A DNA stretch of 64,000 nucleotides from Erythrobacter sp. YJ-T3-07 (GTDB lineage Bacteria > Pseudomonadota > Alphaproteobacteria > Sphingomonadales > Sphingomonadaceae), in assembly GCF_015999305.1 (NCBI RefSeq), contig NZ_JAEAGP010000001.1, forward strand, positions 744,001 through 808,000, in the 5' to 3' direction. The stretch's first letter is position 1, and each line of letters starts with the position of its first letter. Shown piece by piece: positions 19,017 through 27,352 of this stretch. The notes beneath the pieces are model-generated. The model did not search any database, was not told where the DNA came from, and saw nothing but the letters and a program-made list of their open reading frames with translations. A program made the translations under genes and the position numbers.

Positions 19017-20840
19017 TTGAGCGAAGAAACCCCTCTCGACCGGTTCAAACGCGCGCTGACCGGCGGCGCGCGGGCGATCGCGCGCGAGCCCGAGGTGGAG
19101 GTCGCGTGGAGCGCGGACCGCCCGGGCGCTGCGGGCAAGAACTTCCGCGTGCCGCTGCCGGGCCGCCAGCTGCCGCCCGAACAGGCCGCCGAAGCACGCG
19201 GCTTCGCCGATAGCTTCGCGCTCAAGATCCGGCTGCACGACAACGCGCTGCACGATTTGGGTGCGCCCGGAGATCCGGTTGCGCGCGCGGTCTATGACGC
19301 GGTCGAGCAGGTGCGGTACGAGGCGCTCGGCGCGCAAGGCTTTGCCGGCGTGGGCGAGAACCTCGCCGCTGCGACCGAGCTGCGCGCCGCCAGCGACCCC
19401 ATTGCCCGCGCCACCGAAGCGCGCGACGTGCCGCTCTCCACCGCCGTTTCGCTGATGATGCGCGAGGCGCTGACCGGAAAGCCGATACCCGAACGCGCGA
19501 AGAAGGGCGTCGATCTCGTCCGCAACTTCGTCAACGAGCGCACCGGCGGCGATTTCTCTGCGTTGGCGGACAAGCTCGACGACCAGAAGGCGTTTCAGGA
19601 CCTCTCGATCGAGATGCTGCGCCAGCTCGACCTGATCGAAGGCGCGGACAGCGCGCCCGACGATGCGGACGAGGATGGCGACGAGGACGAGGGCGAATCG
19701 CCCGAAGACGATACCGACGAGGAAGACGCGGGCGACCAGTCGCCGCAGCAGAGCCCCGAAGCTGCCTCCGAAATGGCGGAAGGCGATGCCGACGAGGATG
19801 GCGAGGGCGAGCTGTCCGAAGAGGACGGCGACAGCGACGACGCTGGCGACGACGGCGAAGAGGGCATGATGCCCGTGCGCCCCAACCGCCACTGGACCGA
19901 CATTCCCGACGATTTCGAGTACCAAGTCTACACGCGCAAGTTCGACGAAGAGATCGCCGCGACCGAGCTGTGCGATGCCGACGAGCTCGACCGCCTGCGC
20001 GCCTACCTCGACAGCCAGCTGACCGGGTTGCAGCATGTCGTCACCCGGCTGGCCAACCGGCTCCAGCGGCGGCTGATGGCGCAGCAGAGCCGCAGCTGGG
20101 ACTTCGATCAGGAAGAGGGGATGCTCGACGCCGCGCGGCTGGCGCGCGTAGTTATCAGCCCGGGCCATTCTCTGTCCTACAAGGTCGAGCGGGAGACCGA
20201 GTTCAAGGACACGGTCGTCACCCTGCTGATCGACAATTCGGGGTCGATGCGCGGGCGGCCGATCTCGATCGCGGCGATCAGCGCGGACATCATCGCGCGC
20301 ACGCTGGAGCGGTGCGGGGTGAAGACCGAGATTCTCGGCTTCACCACCCGCGCGTGGAAGGGCGGCCACACGCGCGAGAAATGGCTCGCCGACGGCAAGC
20401 CGCAGCAGCCCGGCCGCCTCAATGACCTGCGCCACATCGTCTACAAGCAGGCCGACGAGCCGTGGCGCCGCGCGCGCCGCAACCTCGGCCTGATGATGCG
20501 CGAGGGGCTGCTGAAAGAGAATATCGACGGCGAAGCGCTGATGTGGGCGCACCAGCGACTGCTCGCCCGGCCCGAGGATCGCCGCATCCTGATGGTTATC
20601 TCTGACGGCGCGCCGGTCGATGACAGCACGCTATCGGTAAACCGCGCAGGCTATCTGGAAGCGCACCTGCGCAAGGTGATCGAGTGGATCGAGAAAGCCT
20701 CGCCCGTGCAGCTGGTCGCCATCGGCATCGGCCACGATGTGACGCGGTATTACAAGCGCGCGGTGACGATCATGGATGTCGAGCAACTCGGCGGGACGAT
20801 GATCGGGCAGATGGCGGATCTGTTCGAGGTTGAGGGGTGA
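19017..20840 (+). CDS. cobT: Cobaltochelatase subunit CobT
   Basis: A 607-residue protein with TTG start behind GAGG. The CobT N-terminal domain (residues about 1-210) is followed by a long Asp/Glu-rich linker (about 215-290) and a C-terminal von Willebrand A domain with the MIDAS motif DNSGSM near residue 405. With CobS (AAA+) and CobN it inserts cobalt into hydrogenobyrinic acid diamide in aerobic cobalamin synthesis. CobS and CobN are not in the window. It overlaps the next gene by 4 nt (GTGA). Confidence 0.93.
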   Translation: MSEETPLDRFKRALTGGARAIAREPEVEVAWSADRPGAAGKNFRVPLPGRQLPPEQAAEARGFADSFALKIRLHDNALHDLGAPGDPVARAVYDAVEQVRYEALGAQGFAGVGENLAAATELRAASDPIARATEARDVPLSTAVSLMMREALTGKPIPERAKKGVDLVRNFVNERTGGDFSALADKLDDQKAFQDLSIEMLRQLDLIEGADSAPDDADEDGDEDEGESPEDDTDEEDAGDQSPQQSPEAASEMAEGDADEDGEGELSEEDGDSDDAGDDGEEGMMPVRPNRHWTDIPDDFEYQVYTRKFDEEIAATELCDADELDRLRAYLDSQLTGLQHVVTRLANRLQRRLMAQQSRSWDFDQEEGMLDAARLARVVISPGHSLSYKVERETEFKDTVVTLLIDNSGSMRGRPISIAAISADIIARTLERCGVKTEILGFTTRAWKGGHTREKWLADGKPQQPGRLNDLRHIVYKQADEPWRRARRNLGLMMREGLLKENIDGEALMWAHQRLLARPEDRRILMVISDGAPVDDSTLSVNRAGYLEAHLRKVIEWIEKASPVQLVAIGIGHDVTRYYKRAVTIMDVEQLGGTMIGQMADLFEVEG

Positions 20841-21538
20841 GGGAAGACGCGACGGATCGCGACCAAGCTATCTTGGCGCTTTTCGGTGTTTTCGCAGGTA
20901 CGGTCCTTGGGTTCACTCTTGCCCAATTCGTTAGAGTTCGTGCGCTTTGCCTAGCCGATGACGTCAGCTGCATCCGCGAGTGGATGTCGGCGTTAAGCGG
21001 CTGGGCGGCTGGAGCCGCTGCGCTCATAGCCGCTGCATGGACTGTTCGCGTTCTCACCAAGCAAATTCGGCAAGGGCGCGAGCAACACATCGAACTGATG
21101 AAATTTCAGGCCTACGAGCGGCTCCTTTTGGTCGAGCAGGTTGGCAACCAGGCAAGCATGGCTCATGGAACGATCGCTCAGATTTTTCACGAGTTTCACG
21201 ACGAAGCGATTGAGCCATCGAATGCCAAATTGGCTAGCTATCTTGACGGCGCGAAGTTTGTGCTTGCTGAACTCACCAGAAGCGATTTCGCTTCAAAGCG
21301 TGCTCTGGCACAAGGAAACCTCCCGTCGAGCCGCGCTAGAACAGAAGTGGCATTGCCTGAGTTCGCTACCATCTGCGAAACCCTATTGAGTGTAGACGAA
21401 GACTCGCTTTCAGGTGAGGAGAGAGCGAACATTCTACGAGGCGCAAGCACCCACCTCATGCTCGCGTACGAGGATCTAAAGGATCTCCAAAGAGAGATGA
21501 TGGAGTTTCGACGGCGTTGGATGCATTTGTCCGCCTGA
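20837..21538 (+). CDS. Membrane protein of unknown function
   Basis: I do not recognise this protein. It has 233 residues with GTG start overlapping the cobT stop. Two hydrophobic segments occur near the N-terminus ([20 protein letters not shown] and [19 protein letters not shown]), followed by a helical, probably cytoplasmic domain with a basic start and an acidic tail. The layout recalls small two-helix proteins seen in variable regions. Codon usage is clearly less GC-rich than cobT just before it, suggesting a recently acquired gene placed behind an old one. It converges on the amidase gene (19-bp gap). Confidence 0.72.
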   Translation: MREDATDRDQAILALFGVFAGTVLGFTLAQFVRVRALCLADDVSCIREWMSALSGWAAGAAALIAAAWTVRVLTKQIRQGREQHIELMKFQAYERLLLVEQVGNQASMAHGTIAQIFHEFHDEAIEPSNAKLASYLDGAKFVLAELTRSDFASKRALAQGNLPSSRARTEVALPEFATICETLLSVDEDSLSGEERANILRGASTHLMLAYEDLKDLQREMMEFRRRWMHLSA

Positions 21539-21557
21539 GGCGGCTGGTGCTTATTCA

Positions 21558-22229
21558 TCAGACCACCATGCAGAACGGCGCAGAGGGCCTGATCGCCTCG
21601 CTCTCCGCCGCCCCTGCAACTAAGTCCGGCACCACATCCCCTCGCGCATCCAGCACGGCTTCCCTGAACTGCTCCCACGGAAACAGGCTCCCCGGATCGC
21701 TCCTCCGCGCAGGATCGAGCATGGCGTGGCTCACCACGTGGCGCAGGTTGGGATATTTGGCCCAGGCGTAGCGTACGATTTGTGCGGTCGCCTCGACCTG
21801 CCAGTCGGAGAATGCGTCCGTTCGCACCTGCCGGTTCACCACCTCGATCCCGAGCGACCAGTGGTTGATCCGTCCGCGCCCGCCCCAGATCGCGGGGTGA
21901 GAGCAGCTATTGCGCACATGCCATGCCGCGCGTGCTTCGTGGCAGGTGGCCCACACGAATTGCCCGTGCTGTGGCTCGTCCTCGTCAGGCACCAGCCAGT
22001 GGAAGCTCGCTTTGCCGTCGAAAATCACGCCCGCCGCGCCTGCCGAGCTGCCGCCCGCCGTCGCGTGGATCACCACCGCGCGCACGCCTTTGATCGGATC
22101 GTAAATCCGCGCGCTCGACGCCTTCAGCGCCGCGTCGCGGATGCCCGGCCACCAGCGTTCCTCGAGCGGAGCGTGTTCGGGGCGAAGCGCGGGGTCGAGA
22201 TCGAAGTGATAGGTGGTGGGGTCGCCCAT
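21558..22229 (-). CDS. N-acetylmuramoyl-L-alanine amidase (Amidase_2 type)
   Basis: A 223-residue enzyme of the zinc-dependent amidase_2/PGRP family, which cleaves the amide bond between muramic acid and L-Ala in peptidoglycan. Ligands are His55 (VVIHATAGG), His168 (HVVSHAMLDP) and Asp178 (RRSDPG), with Glu129 in GIEVVN as a candidate catalytic residue. No classical signal peptide is visible, so it is cytoplasmic or exported another way; a prophage or gene-transfer-agent origin is possible, but no phage genes flank it. Confidence 0.85.
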   Translation of the reverse strand: MGDPTTYHFDLDPALRPEHAPLEERWWPGIRDAALKASSARIYDPIKGVRAVVIHATAGGSSAGAAGVIFDGKASFHWLVPDEDEPQHGQFVWATCHEARAAWHVRNSCSHPAIWGGRGRINHWSLGIEVVNRQVRTDAFSDWQVEATAQIVRYAWAKYPNLRHVVSHAMLDPARRSDPGSLFPWEQFREAVLDARGDVVPDLVAGAAESEAIRPSAPFCMVV

Positions 22230-22348
22230 GTGGTCCTCCCGAAAGGGTCGCAGGGCGAATCCAGCTAGAGCGCGATTTGCGAGTAGGACAGCAGGAAATG
22301 CAGCCTGCCGGGTTGGCGCGGGGGCGGACAGCCGCTAGCCAGCCGCGC

Positions 22349-23032
22349 ATGAGCGATACCCCGATGTCCGTTTCCGAAGCCGTCACCTCGCGCCGCTCGG
22401 TGCGCGATTTCCTCGATACGGCGGTGCCTCTCGATACGATCCGGCAGGTCATGGAGACCGCGCGCTGGGCCCCCTCGGGCTGCAATTACCAGCCGTGGGA
22501 AGCGACGATCCTGACCGGCGAACCTCTTGCCCAGCTGCGCGAGAAACTGCGCAGTTCCCAGATGAAGCAGCCCGACTACGACTGGGACGCGCCCAAGCAG
22601 GAGGACCGCTACAAGCAGCGCCTCTACGAACTTTCCGCCAGCATGTTCGAGTCGCTCGGTATCGAGCGCGAGGACAAGGCGGGCCGCGCCGCGGCGATGG
22701 GGCGCAACGTGGTCAGCTTCGGTGCGCCTGTCCTGCTGCTGTGCTACTTCCCGCGGATCGTGAAGGAAGCGCAGTGGAGCGATACCGGCATGTGGCTCCA
22801 GACCATCATGCTGCTGCTACGCGAGGAAGGGCTCGATTCCTGCCCGCAGGAATTCCTCGCCTACTACGCCGATCCGATCATGGAGCACATCGGAGTGAGC
22901 CGCGACACGCACATGTTCTTCTGCGGCATGGGCATCGGCTATCGCGATCCCGACGCGCCGGTGAACAGCTTCGAGCGCAGCCGGGTGCCGCTGGAGGAGC
23001 ATGTCCGCTTCGAAGGCTTCGAACAAGGGTAG
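22349..23032 (+). CDS. Nitroreductase-family flavoprotein
   Basis: A 227-residue FMN-dependent oxidoreductase. The family opening MSVSEAVTSRRSVRDFLD, the Arg-Ser/Arg pair binding FMN phosphate, and PSGCNYQPWEA near residue 46 are present. The C-terminal GMGIGYRDPDAPVNSFERSR matches BluB/NfnB-like nitroreductases. It probably reduces nitroaromatic or quinone-like compounds with NAD(P)H; the substrate is not known. It begins 119 bp from the amidase start, in the opposite direction, and is followed 7 bp later by a small membrane protein gene. Confidence 0.88.
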   Translation: MSDTPMSVSEAVTSRRSVRDFLDTAVPLDTIRQVMETARWAPSGCNYQPWEATILTGEPLAQLREKLRSSQMKQPDYDWDAPKQEDRYKQRLYELSASMFESLGIEREDKAGRAAAMGRNVVSFGAPVLLLCYFPRIVKEAQWSDTGMWLQTIMLLLREEGLDSCPQEFLAYYADPIMEHIGVSRDTHMFFCGMGIGYRDPDAPVNSFERSRVPLEEHVRFEGFEQG

Positions 23033-23039
23033 GCGAAGC

Positions 23040-23525
23040 ATGAGTCCGCGCCATCTCGTCGCCCTGCTGCTGGCGCTGTCGGCGATCAACCTCGCGCTGA
23101 TGATCCCTGGCGGTTTCGTCGAGACGCGCGATTTCAGCGCCTATCCCGCGAGTGTGCTGGCCGCATTCAACATCTTTCTGACCGTTCTCGGCCTTGGCTC
23201 GCTCGTGCTGGCATGGCTGACGTGGCGCGGCGGCGTGCGGCGGGGGTGGAGCATGGCGGCGGCGGTCGGCTACGCCGCGGTCTATCTGCTCGACCTCTTC
23301 GAGATATTCCCGGTGACCCCGGTGCCGATGTCCTCGCTGCTCGAAACGCTCGAATGGCTGGGTGCGGCGCTGGCCATCCTGCTCGCGACGGCGGTGCTGA
23401 CCGCAGGCAGCCGCGATGGGGGCGGCAGGCAAGGCGCGGCGATCCCGCGCGGCCTGACCATCGTGATGGGTATCGCGGGTATTGGGATCGTGATCTTCGC
23501 GACGATCGCCGCGATGGGCGGCTGA
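23040..23525 (+). CDS. Small four-helix membrane protein
   Basis: A 161-residue hydrophobic protein with four predicted membrane helices (HLVALLLALSAINLALMI, VLAAFNIFLTVLGLGSLVLAW, LGAALAILLATAVLTA and GLTIVMGIAGIGIVIFATI). It starts 7 bp after the nitroreductase stop and is likely co-transcribed with it. I do not recognise the family. The extracytoplasmic loop contains GGFVETRDFSAYPA. Confidence 0.72.
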   Translation: MSPRHLVALLLALSAINLALMIPGGFVETRDFSAYPASVLAAFNIFLTVLGLGSLVLAWLTWRGGVRRGWSMAAAVGYAAVYLLDLFEIFPVTPVPMSSLLETLEWLGAALAILLATAVLTAGSRDGGGRQGAAIPRGLTIVMGIAGIGIVIFATIAAMGG

Positions 23526-23583
23526 GGCGCGGAACCGCCAGTCAGTCGGGCGATTGAAGAGGGCACGGACCAAAGGAGCGGAC

Positions 23584-24000
23584 ATGCGTATAATCGGCTG
23601 GATTTCGACGATGGCGGCGGTCTGCGCGCTTGCGGCATGCGACGCACCCGACACGGCCAAGCCCGATGCGGAGCCGAGCGCTACGCAGGCCTCCGACCCT
23701 GCGCCGGTGATCGACCCGGTCGGCCCGAGCGACGCCGAACCCACTCCGCCCAGCGACGAATATGCCAACAGCCGCCCCGCGCTCGACAACAGCGCGGCTG
23801 AGCCCACCGAAGGCTCCTGCCTTGCCGAACTGGGGCGGGAGAAGGCCGAAACCCTGTCTGAGCAGTGCTACAACATGTCGCCTGCGACGCGGCCCGCGTG
23901 CAATATCCAGAACTCCTGCGACAAAATCCGCGCAGAGCTGAAGCGCGGCTGCGAGTTCGGCGATACGTCGGACAATCCGGACTACTGCGAAGGGCTTTAG
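23584..24000 (+). CDS. Cysteine-containing lipoprotein, function unknown
   Basis: A 138-residue protein with a lipobox (ALAAC, Cys20) after the signal sequence and an AAAGGAG ribosome site. A Pro/Asp/Ala-rich linker (about 21-75) is followed by a small domain with five cysteines (SCLAELGREKAETLSEQCYNM...ACNIQNSCDKI...GCEF), probably disulfide-linked outside the cytoplasm. I do not recognise it. Its stop overlaps the convergent membrane protein gene by 4 nt. Confidence 0.7.
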   Translation: MRIIGWISTMAAVCALAACDAPDTAKPDAEPSATQASDPAPVIDPVGPSDAEPTPPSDEYANSRPALDNSAAEPTEGSCLAELGREKAETLSEQCYNMSPATRPACNIQNSCDKIRAELKRGCEFGDTSDNPDYCEGL

Positions 24001-24584
24001 CTCCGCTCGTCCTCCGGCATGCGCCGGACGATGTCCGGGTCGCGCCAGATCATTACGCCCATGGTGACGAACCACCCCAGCTTCGCGAACGCCAGTCCGC
24101 GTTCGTAGAGCCCGTCCCACGCGGTCGGGACCAGGAACAGGACCGGCGCGGCCAGCGCCCACAGGGCCCCGCCGATATACAGCGCGATTCCCAGCCGCCG
24201 GTCGATCTCCCAGAACTGGCCGGCGGTCAGCAGCACGGTCAGCGGGAAGGCGACTCCCATCAGGTAGACCAGCTTGTAGTGAATCTGTGTGCCCTCGCCG
24301 GTCGAATAGGCCTCGTACGCCGCGATCAGCGTGTAATCGAGCGCGAGCACCACCAGCAGCACGGTGCCCAGCCGCCAGTCCCATCGCGATACGCGCCAGC
24401 GCACCAGCCCCACGGTTACGGCGAGCACACCGAGAACGAAGGCATAGATGCCGAGGTCGGAGAGGATGTCCCACGGCCCCGCAGCAAGGTTGCTGATCGT
24501 GTCGCTGAACAGGCCGATCCGGTTGGACAGGCGCGCGCCGACAATGTCGCACGCGACCGCGATCGCGCAGCCCGCGATGGCCAC
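23997..24584 (-). CDS. Multi-pass membrane protein, DUF998-like
   Basis: A 195-residue protein with about six hydrophobic segments. It starts with a CDIVGARLSNRIGLFSDTISNLAAGP region, and the ASxLG-like opening resembles DUF998 membrane proteins. The start is uncertain: the GTG at 24584 lacks a good ribosome site, and the frame is open upstream without an ATG. A signal- or transport-type role cannot be assigned. It is divergent from cysS (about 98 bp apart). Confidence 0.68.
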   Translation of the reverse strand: MAIAGCAIAVACDIVGARLSNRIGLFSDTISNLAAGPWDILSDLGIYAFVLGVLAVTVGLVRWRVSRWDWRLGTVLLVVLALDYTLIAAYEAYSTGEGTQIHYKLVYLMGVAFPLTVLLTAGQFWEIDRRLGIALYIGGALWALAAPVLFLVPTAWDGLYERGLAFAKLGWFVTMGVMIWRDPDIVRRMPEDERS

Positions 24585-24682
24585 GCCGCCCAGCGCGCGT
24601 GAAAATGGGTCGGTGCCCGAATCCTTGCTGATCTGATCGCTCCCTGTTGCGCAGCCGTGCGGCTTGGCGCATTTGCGCGGCC

Positions 24683-26206
24683 ATGACCGACGCGCCGCAA
24701 CTCAAGCTGTTCAATTCTCTCAACCGCCAGCTGGAACCCTTCGTTCCGGTCCACGAGGGGGAGGCGCGCGTCTACACCTGCGGGCCGACGGTCTATAACT
24801 ACCCGCATATCGGCAATATGCGCGCCTATGTGTTCGCGGATGTGCTGGGGCGCACGTTGAGCTGGCGCGGCTACAAACTCACCCACATCATCAATATCAC
24901 CGATGTCGGCCATCTGACCGACGACGCCGATGCGGGCGAGGACAAGCTGGAGAAGACGGCTGCGACGCAGAAGCAGTCGATCTGGGATATTGCCGAGCAT
25001 TACACAAAGGCGTTCAAGGACGACATAAGCGCGCTCAACATACGTCAACCGGCGCAGTGGTCGGTCGCGACCGACTACATCGCGGAGATGATCGACTTCG
25101 CGAAGCAGATCGAGCCGAAGCACTGCTACCAGCTGGAGAGTGGGCTCTATTTCGACGTCTCGACGGTCGAGGATTACGGGCGGCTGGCGCGCGCCGTGAC
25201 CGAAGAGGGCGAGGGCCGGATCGACACGGTCGAGGGTAAACGCAATGCCGCCGACTTCGCGATCTGGCGCACCACGCCCGCGGGCGAGACGCGGCAGATG
25301 GAGTGGGATTCGCCCTGGGGTCGCGGCGCGCCCGGCTGGCATCTCGAGTGCAGCGTGATGGGCGGCAAGCTGCTCGGCTTCCCGTTCGACATCCACACCG
25401 GCGGGATCGACCACCGCGAGATTCACCACCCCAACGAGATCGCGCAGAACCAGGCCTACTGCGGCTGCGGCGGGCTGGACGACGCGGCGCATTCGGGTGC
25501 GAAGATCTGGATGCACAACAACTTCCTGGTCGAGCGGTCGGGCAAGATGAGCAAGTCGAGCGGTGAGTTCCTGCGGTTGCAGCTTCTGATCGGCAAGGGA
25601 TACCACCCGCTCGCCTACCGGATGATGTGCCTCCAAGCGCATTACCGCAGCGAGCTGGAGTTCTCGTGGGAAGGGCTGGGTGCAGCGCTGACCCGGCTGA
25701 AGCGGATGGTGATGGCTGTTGAACAGCTTAAGAACCGTCATGCCGAACTTGTTTCGGCATCCAGCGAGCAGCCCGAGCCGTTTGTGCAGGAGGCGGGCTG
25801 GACCCTGAAACAAGTTCAGGGTGACGATTGGGGTAAGATCGCGCCAGCGATTGAGAAGTTTCAGGCGGCACTGGCCGACGACCTCAACACGTCGATCGCA
25901 CTGACTGCGCTCGAAGAGGCTTTGACGATCAAGAAGGTTGACCCGGCGCAAAAGCTGCGCGCGGTGGCTGCGATGGACGCCGTCCTCGGCCTCGGCCTGC
26001 TCGACCTCGCGCGGACCGATCTGCGCATTCGTCCGAAGGACGCGGTTATCACCGACGACCATATTACATCGGCTATCGCGTTTCGGAAGGAGCTTCGAGC
26101 GCAGCAGAACTACGCTGCTCTCGACCGCCAGCGCGACGAGCTTACCGCGAAGGGCGTCGAGGTGATGGACGGCGACCCGCTCGGCTGGGAGTGGAAGCTG
26201 GCGTGA
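24683..26206 (+). CDS. cysS: Cysteinyl-tRNA synthetase with in-frame repeat insertion
   Basis: A 507-residue class I synthetase. The HIGH-like motif is PHIGN (near residue 37), KMSKS is GKMSKSSG (near 290), and zinc ligands lie in CGPTVY, WHLECS and IHHPNE. It charges tRNA-Cys. The family usually has about 460-480 residues. The extra length here includes residues 352-382, exactly encoded by a 91-bp pair of inverted hairpins, inserted after the catalytic core in the C-terminal helical region. Apart from the insert the reading frame is intact, and being presumably the only cysS the protein must be functional. The start at 24683 gives the typical N-terminus. Confidence 0.95.
   Translation: MTDAPQLKLFNSLNRQLEPFVPVHEGEARVYTCGPTVYNYPHIGNMRAYVFADVLGRTLSWRGYKLTHIINITDVGHLTDDADAGEDKLEKTAATQKQSIWDIAEHYTKAFKDDISALNIRQPAQWSVATDYIAEMIDFAKQIEPKHCYQLESGLYFDVSTVEDYGRLARAVTEEGEGRIDTVEGKRNAADFAIWRTTPAGETRQMEWDSPWGRGAPGWHLECSVMGGKLLGFPFDIHTGGIDHREIHHPNEIAQNQAYCGCGGLDDAAHSGAKIWMHNNFLVERSGKMSKSSGEFLRLQLLIGKGYHPLAYRMMCLQAHYRSELEFSWEGLGAALTRLKRMVMAVEQLKNRHAELVSASSEQPEPFVQEAGWTLKQVQGDDWGKIAPAIEKFQAALADDLNTSIALTALEEALTIKKVDPAQKLRAVAAMDAVLGLGLLDLARTDLRIRPKDAVITDDHITSAIAFRKELRAQQNYAALDRQRDELTAKGVEVMDGDPLGWEWKLA
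25736..25826. repeat. REP-like hairpin doublet inside cysS
   Basis: Two inverted hairpins, each CGTCA-stem-loop-TCC. The left arm is TGCCGAA-CTTGT-TTCGGCA; the right arm, read on the minus strand, is ACCCTGAA-CTTGT-TTCAGGGT. They share the loop CTTGT and flanks but differ in stem bases in a pairing-preserving way. The 91-bp doublet is in frame and encodes about 31 residues (RHAELVSAS ... GWTLKQVQGD). Confidence 0.9.
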
Positions 26207-26214
26207 GGTCAAAC

Positions 26215-26327
26215 CGTCACCCCGGACCTGATCTGGGGTGGTGCTTCACTTCTGGTCCGTTCGCGTGAAAGAGAAGCCCTGGCCCGGATCCCCTGCCTCC
26301 GCAGGGGCAGGCAAGTCCGGGCCGACG
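26215..26327. repeat. Second REP-like inverted hairpin pair after cysS
   Basis: The left arm starts CGTCA and folds as ACCCCGGA-CCTGA-TCTGGGGT (26219-26239). The right arm (26281-26327), read on the minus strand, starts CGTCGGCCCGGACTTG and pairs GGCCCGGA with TCCGGGCC. Its loop is interrupted by a further CCCCTGC/GCAGGGG hairpin. The layout resembles the doublet inside cysS, and it fills the gap before the next gene. Confidence 0.75.
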
Positions 26328-26347
26328 AGACAAGAGAGGTTGAGCCT

Positions 26348-27286
26348 TTGACCACCGCAGTCCTGTCCGCACTGATCCGCCCGCTGGTCGAACCACGCCT
26401 GCCCGACTGGGTCGAGCCGCTGTGGTTCATGAGCAAGGACGAGGCGATCGACCTTGCGCCGCGTGCGGAGATCGGCTGGTTCGATTTCAACGAGCCCGGC
26501 CCTATGTGCGAGGTCGTGACCGCCGCGATGAACCTCAAATGGCTGAACTCGATCTATGCCGGGCTCGATTTCCTGCCGCTCGACCTGCTGGAGCAGCGCG
26601 GCACGATCGTCACCAACGGCGCTGGCATCAACGCGATCACCATCGCCGAATATGTCGTCATGCTGATGCTGACCCATGCCAAGGGCTACCGCGAGGTGGT
26701 TCGCGCGCAGGATCGGCACGAGTGGTTGCAGGACAGCCCCGGCAAGCGCGAGCTGGCGGGCGAGCGGGTGCTGCTGCTGGGCCTCGGCGCGATCGGGCAG
26801 CTGGTAAAGACCCGGCTCGAAGCTTTCGACATGGAGGTGGTGCCCGTGCGCCGGTCGGGCGCGGATGGCGCGTTGAAGCCCGACGAATGGCGCGGCAAGC
26901 TGGGCGAATTCGACTGGGTCGTGCTGGCGGTGCCCTCCACCCCCGAAACGCACCACATGATCGGCGCGGACGAACTCGCCGCCATGAAGGCCAACGCTGT
27001 GCTGGTGAACATCGCACGCGGCGATGTGGTCGACCAGGATGCGCTGGTCGATGCGCTGGAGGGAAAGCGGATCGAGGCCGCACTGCTCGATGTCACCGAC
27101 CCCGAGCCGCTGCCCGAAGACCATCCGCTGTGGTCGCTCGAGAATGCGCAGGTGACCATGCACCTGTCGGGCCGCGCGCAGAGCAAGATGTTTCAGCGCA
27201 GCGCGGACCGCTTCATCGAGAACCTTGCCCGCTGGCACGCGGGCGAACCGGTCGAGCCGCGTTTCGACCCGGCGCTGGGTTACTGA
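26348..27286 (+). CDS. D-isomer-specific 2-hydroxyacid dehydrogenase family protein
   Basis: A 312-residue protein with TTG start behind AGAGAGG. A Rossmann NAD(P) site is seen as LLLGLGAIGQLV near residue 139, and the catalytic Arg in VNIARGDVVD near 221. The usual acid His is expected in a PHxxG motif; here the segment is MHLSGRAQ, so the His is kept but the preceding Pro is Met. It would reduce a 2-keto acid or oxidise a D-2-hydroxy acid in the cytoplasm; the substrate is unknown. A ThDP enzyme and an aldehyde dehydrogenase follow on the same strand, possibly one pathway. Confidence 0.87.
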   Translation: MTTAVLSALIRPLVEPRLPDWVEPLWFMSKDEAIDLAPRAEIGWFDFNEPGPMCEVVTAAMNLKWLNSIYAGLDFLPLDLLEQRGTIVTNGAGINAITIAEYVVMLMLTHAKGYREVVRAQDRHEWLQDSPGKRELAGERVLLLGLGAIGQLVKTRLEAFDMEVVPVRRSGADGALKPDEWRGKLGEFDWVVLAVPSTPETHHMIGADELAAMKANAVLVNIARGDVVDQDALVDALEGKRIEAALLDVTDPEPLPEDHPLWSLENAQVTMHLSGRAQSKMFQRSADRFIENLARWHAGEPVEPRFDPALGY

Positions 27287-27352
27287 ACGCATCGCGAAAC
27301 CAATCCGTGTCGCCACCCGTATAGGTCGGGCACACCAGGAGGGGAGAGAGCG

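Noticed and set aside
21558-22229. Amidase as remnant of a prophage lysis module
   Set aside because: No holin, integrase, capsid or tail genes flank it, and the gene is intact with normal GC.
24416-26212. 598-codon minus-strand open frame opposite cysS
   Set aside because: It spans two genes and the repeat, has no domain and no ribosome site; cysS on the plus strand is certain.
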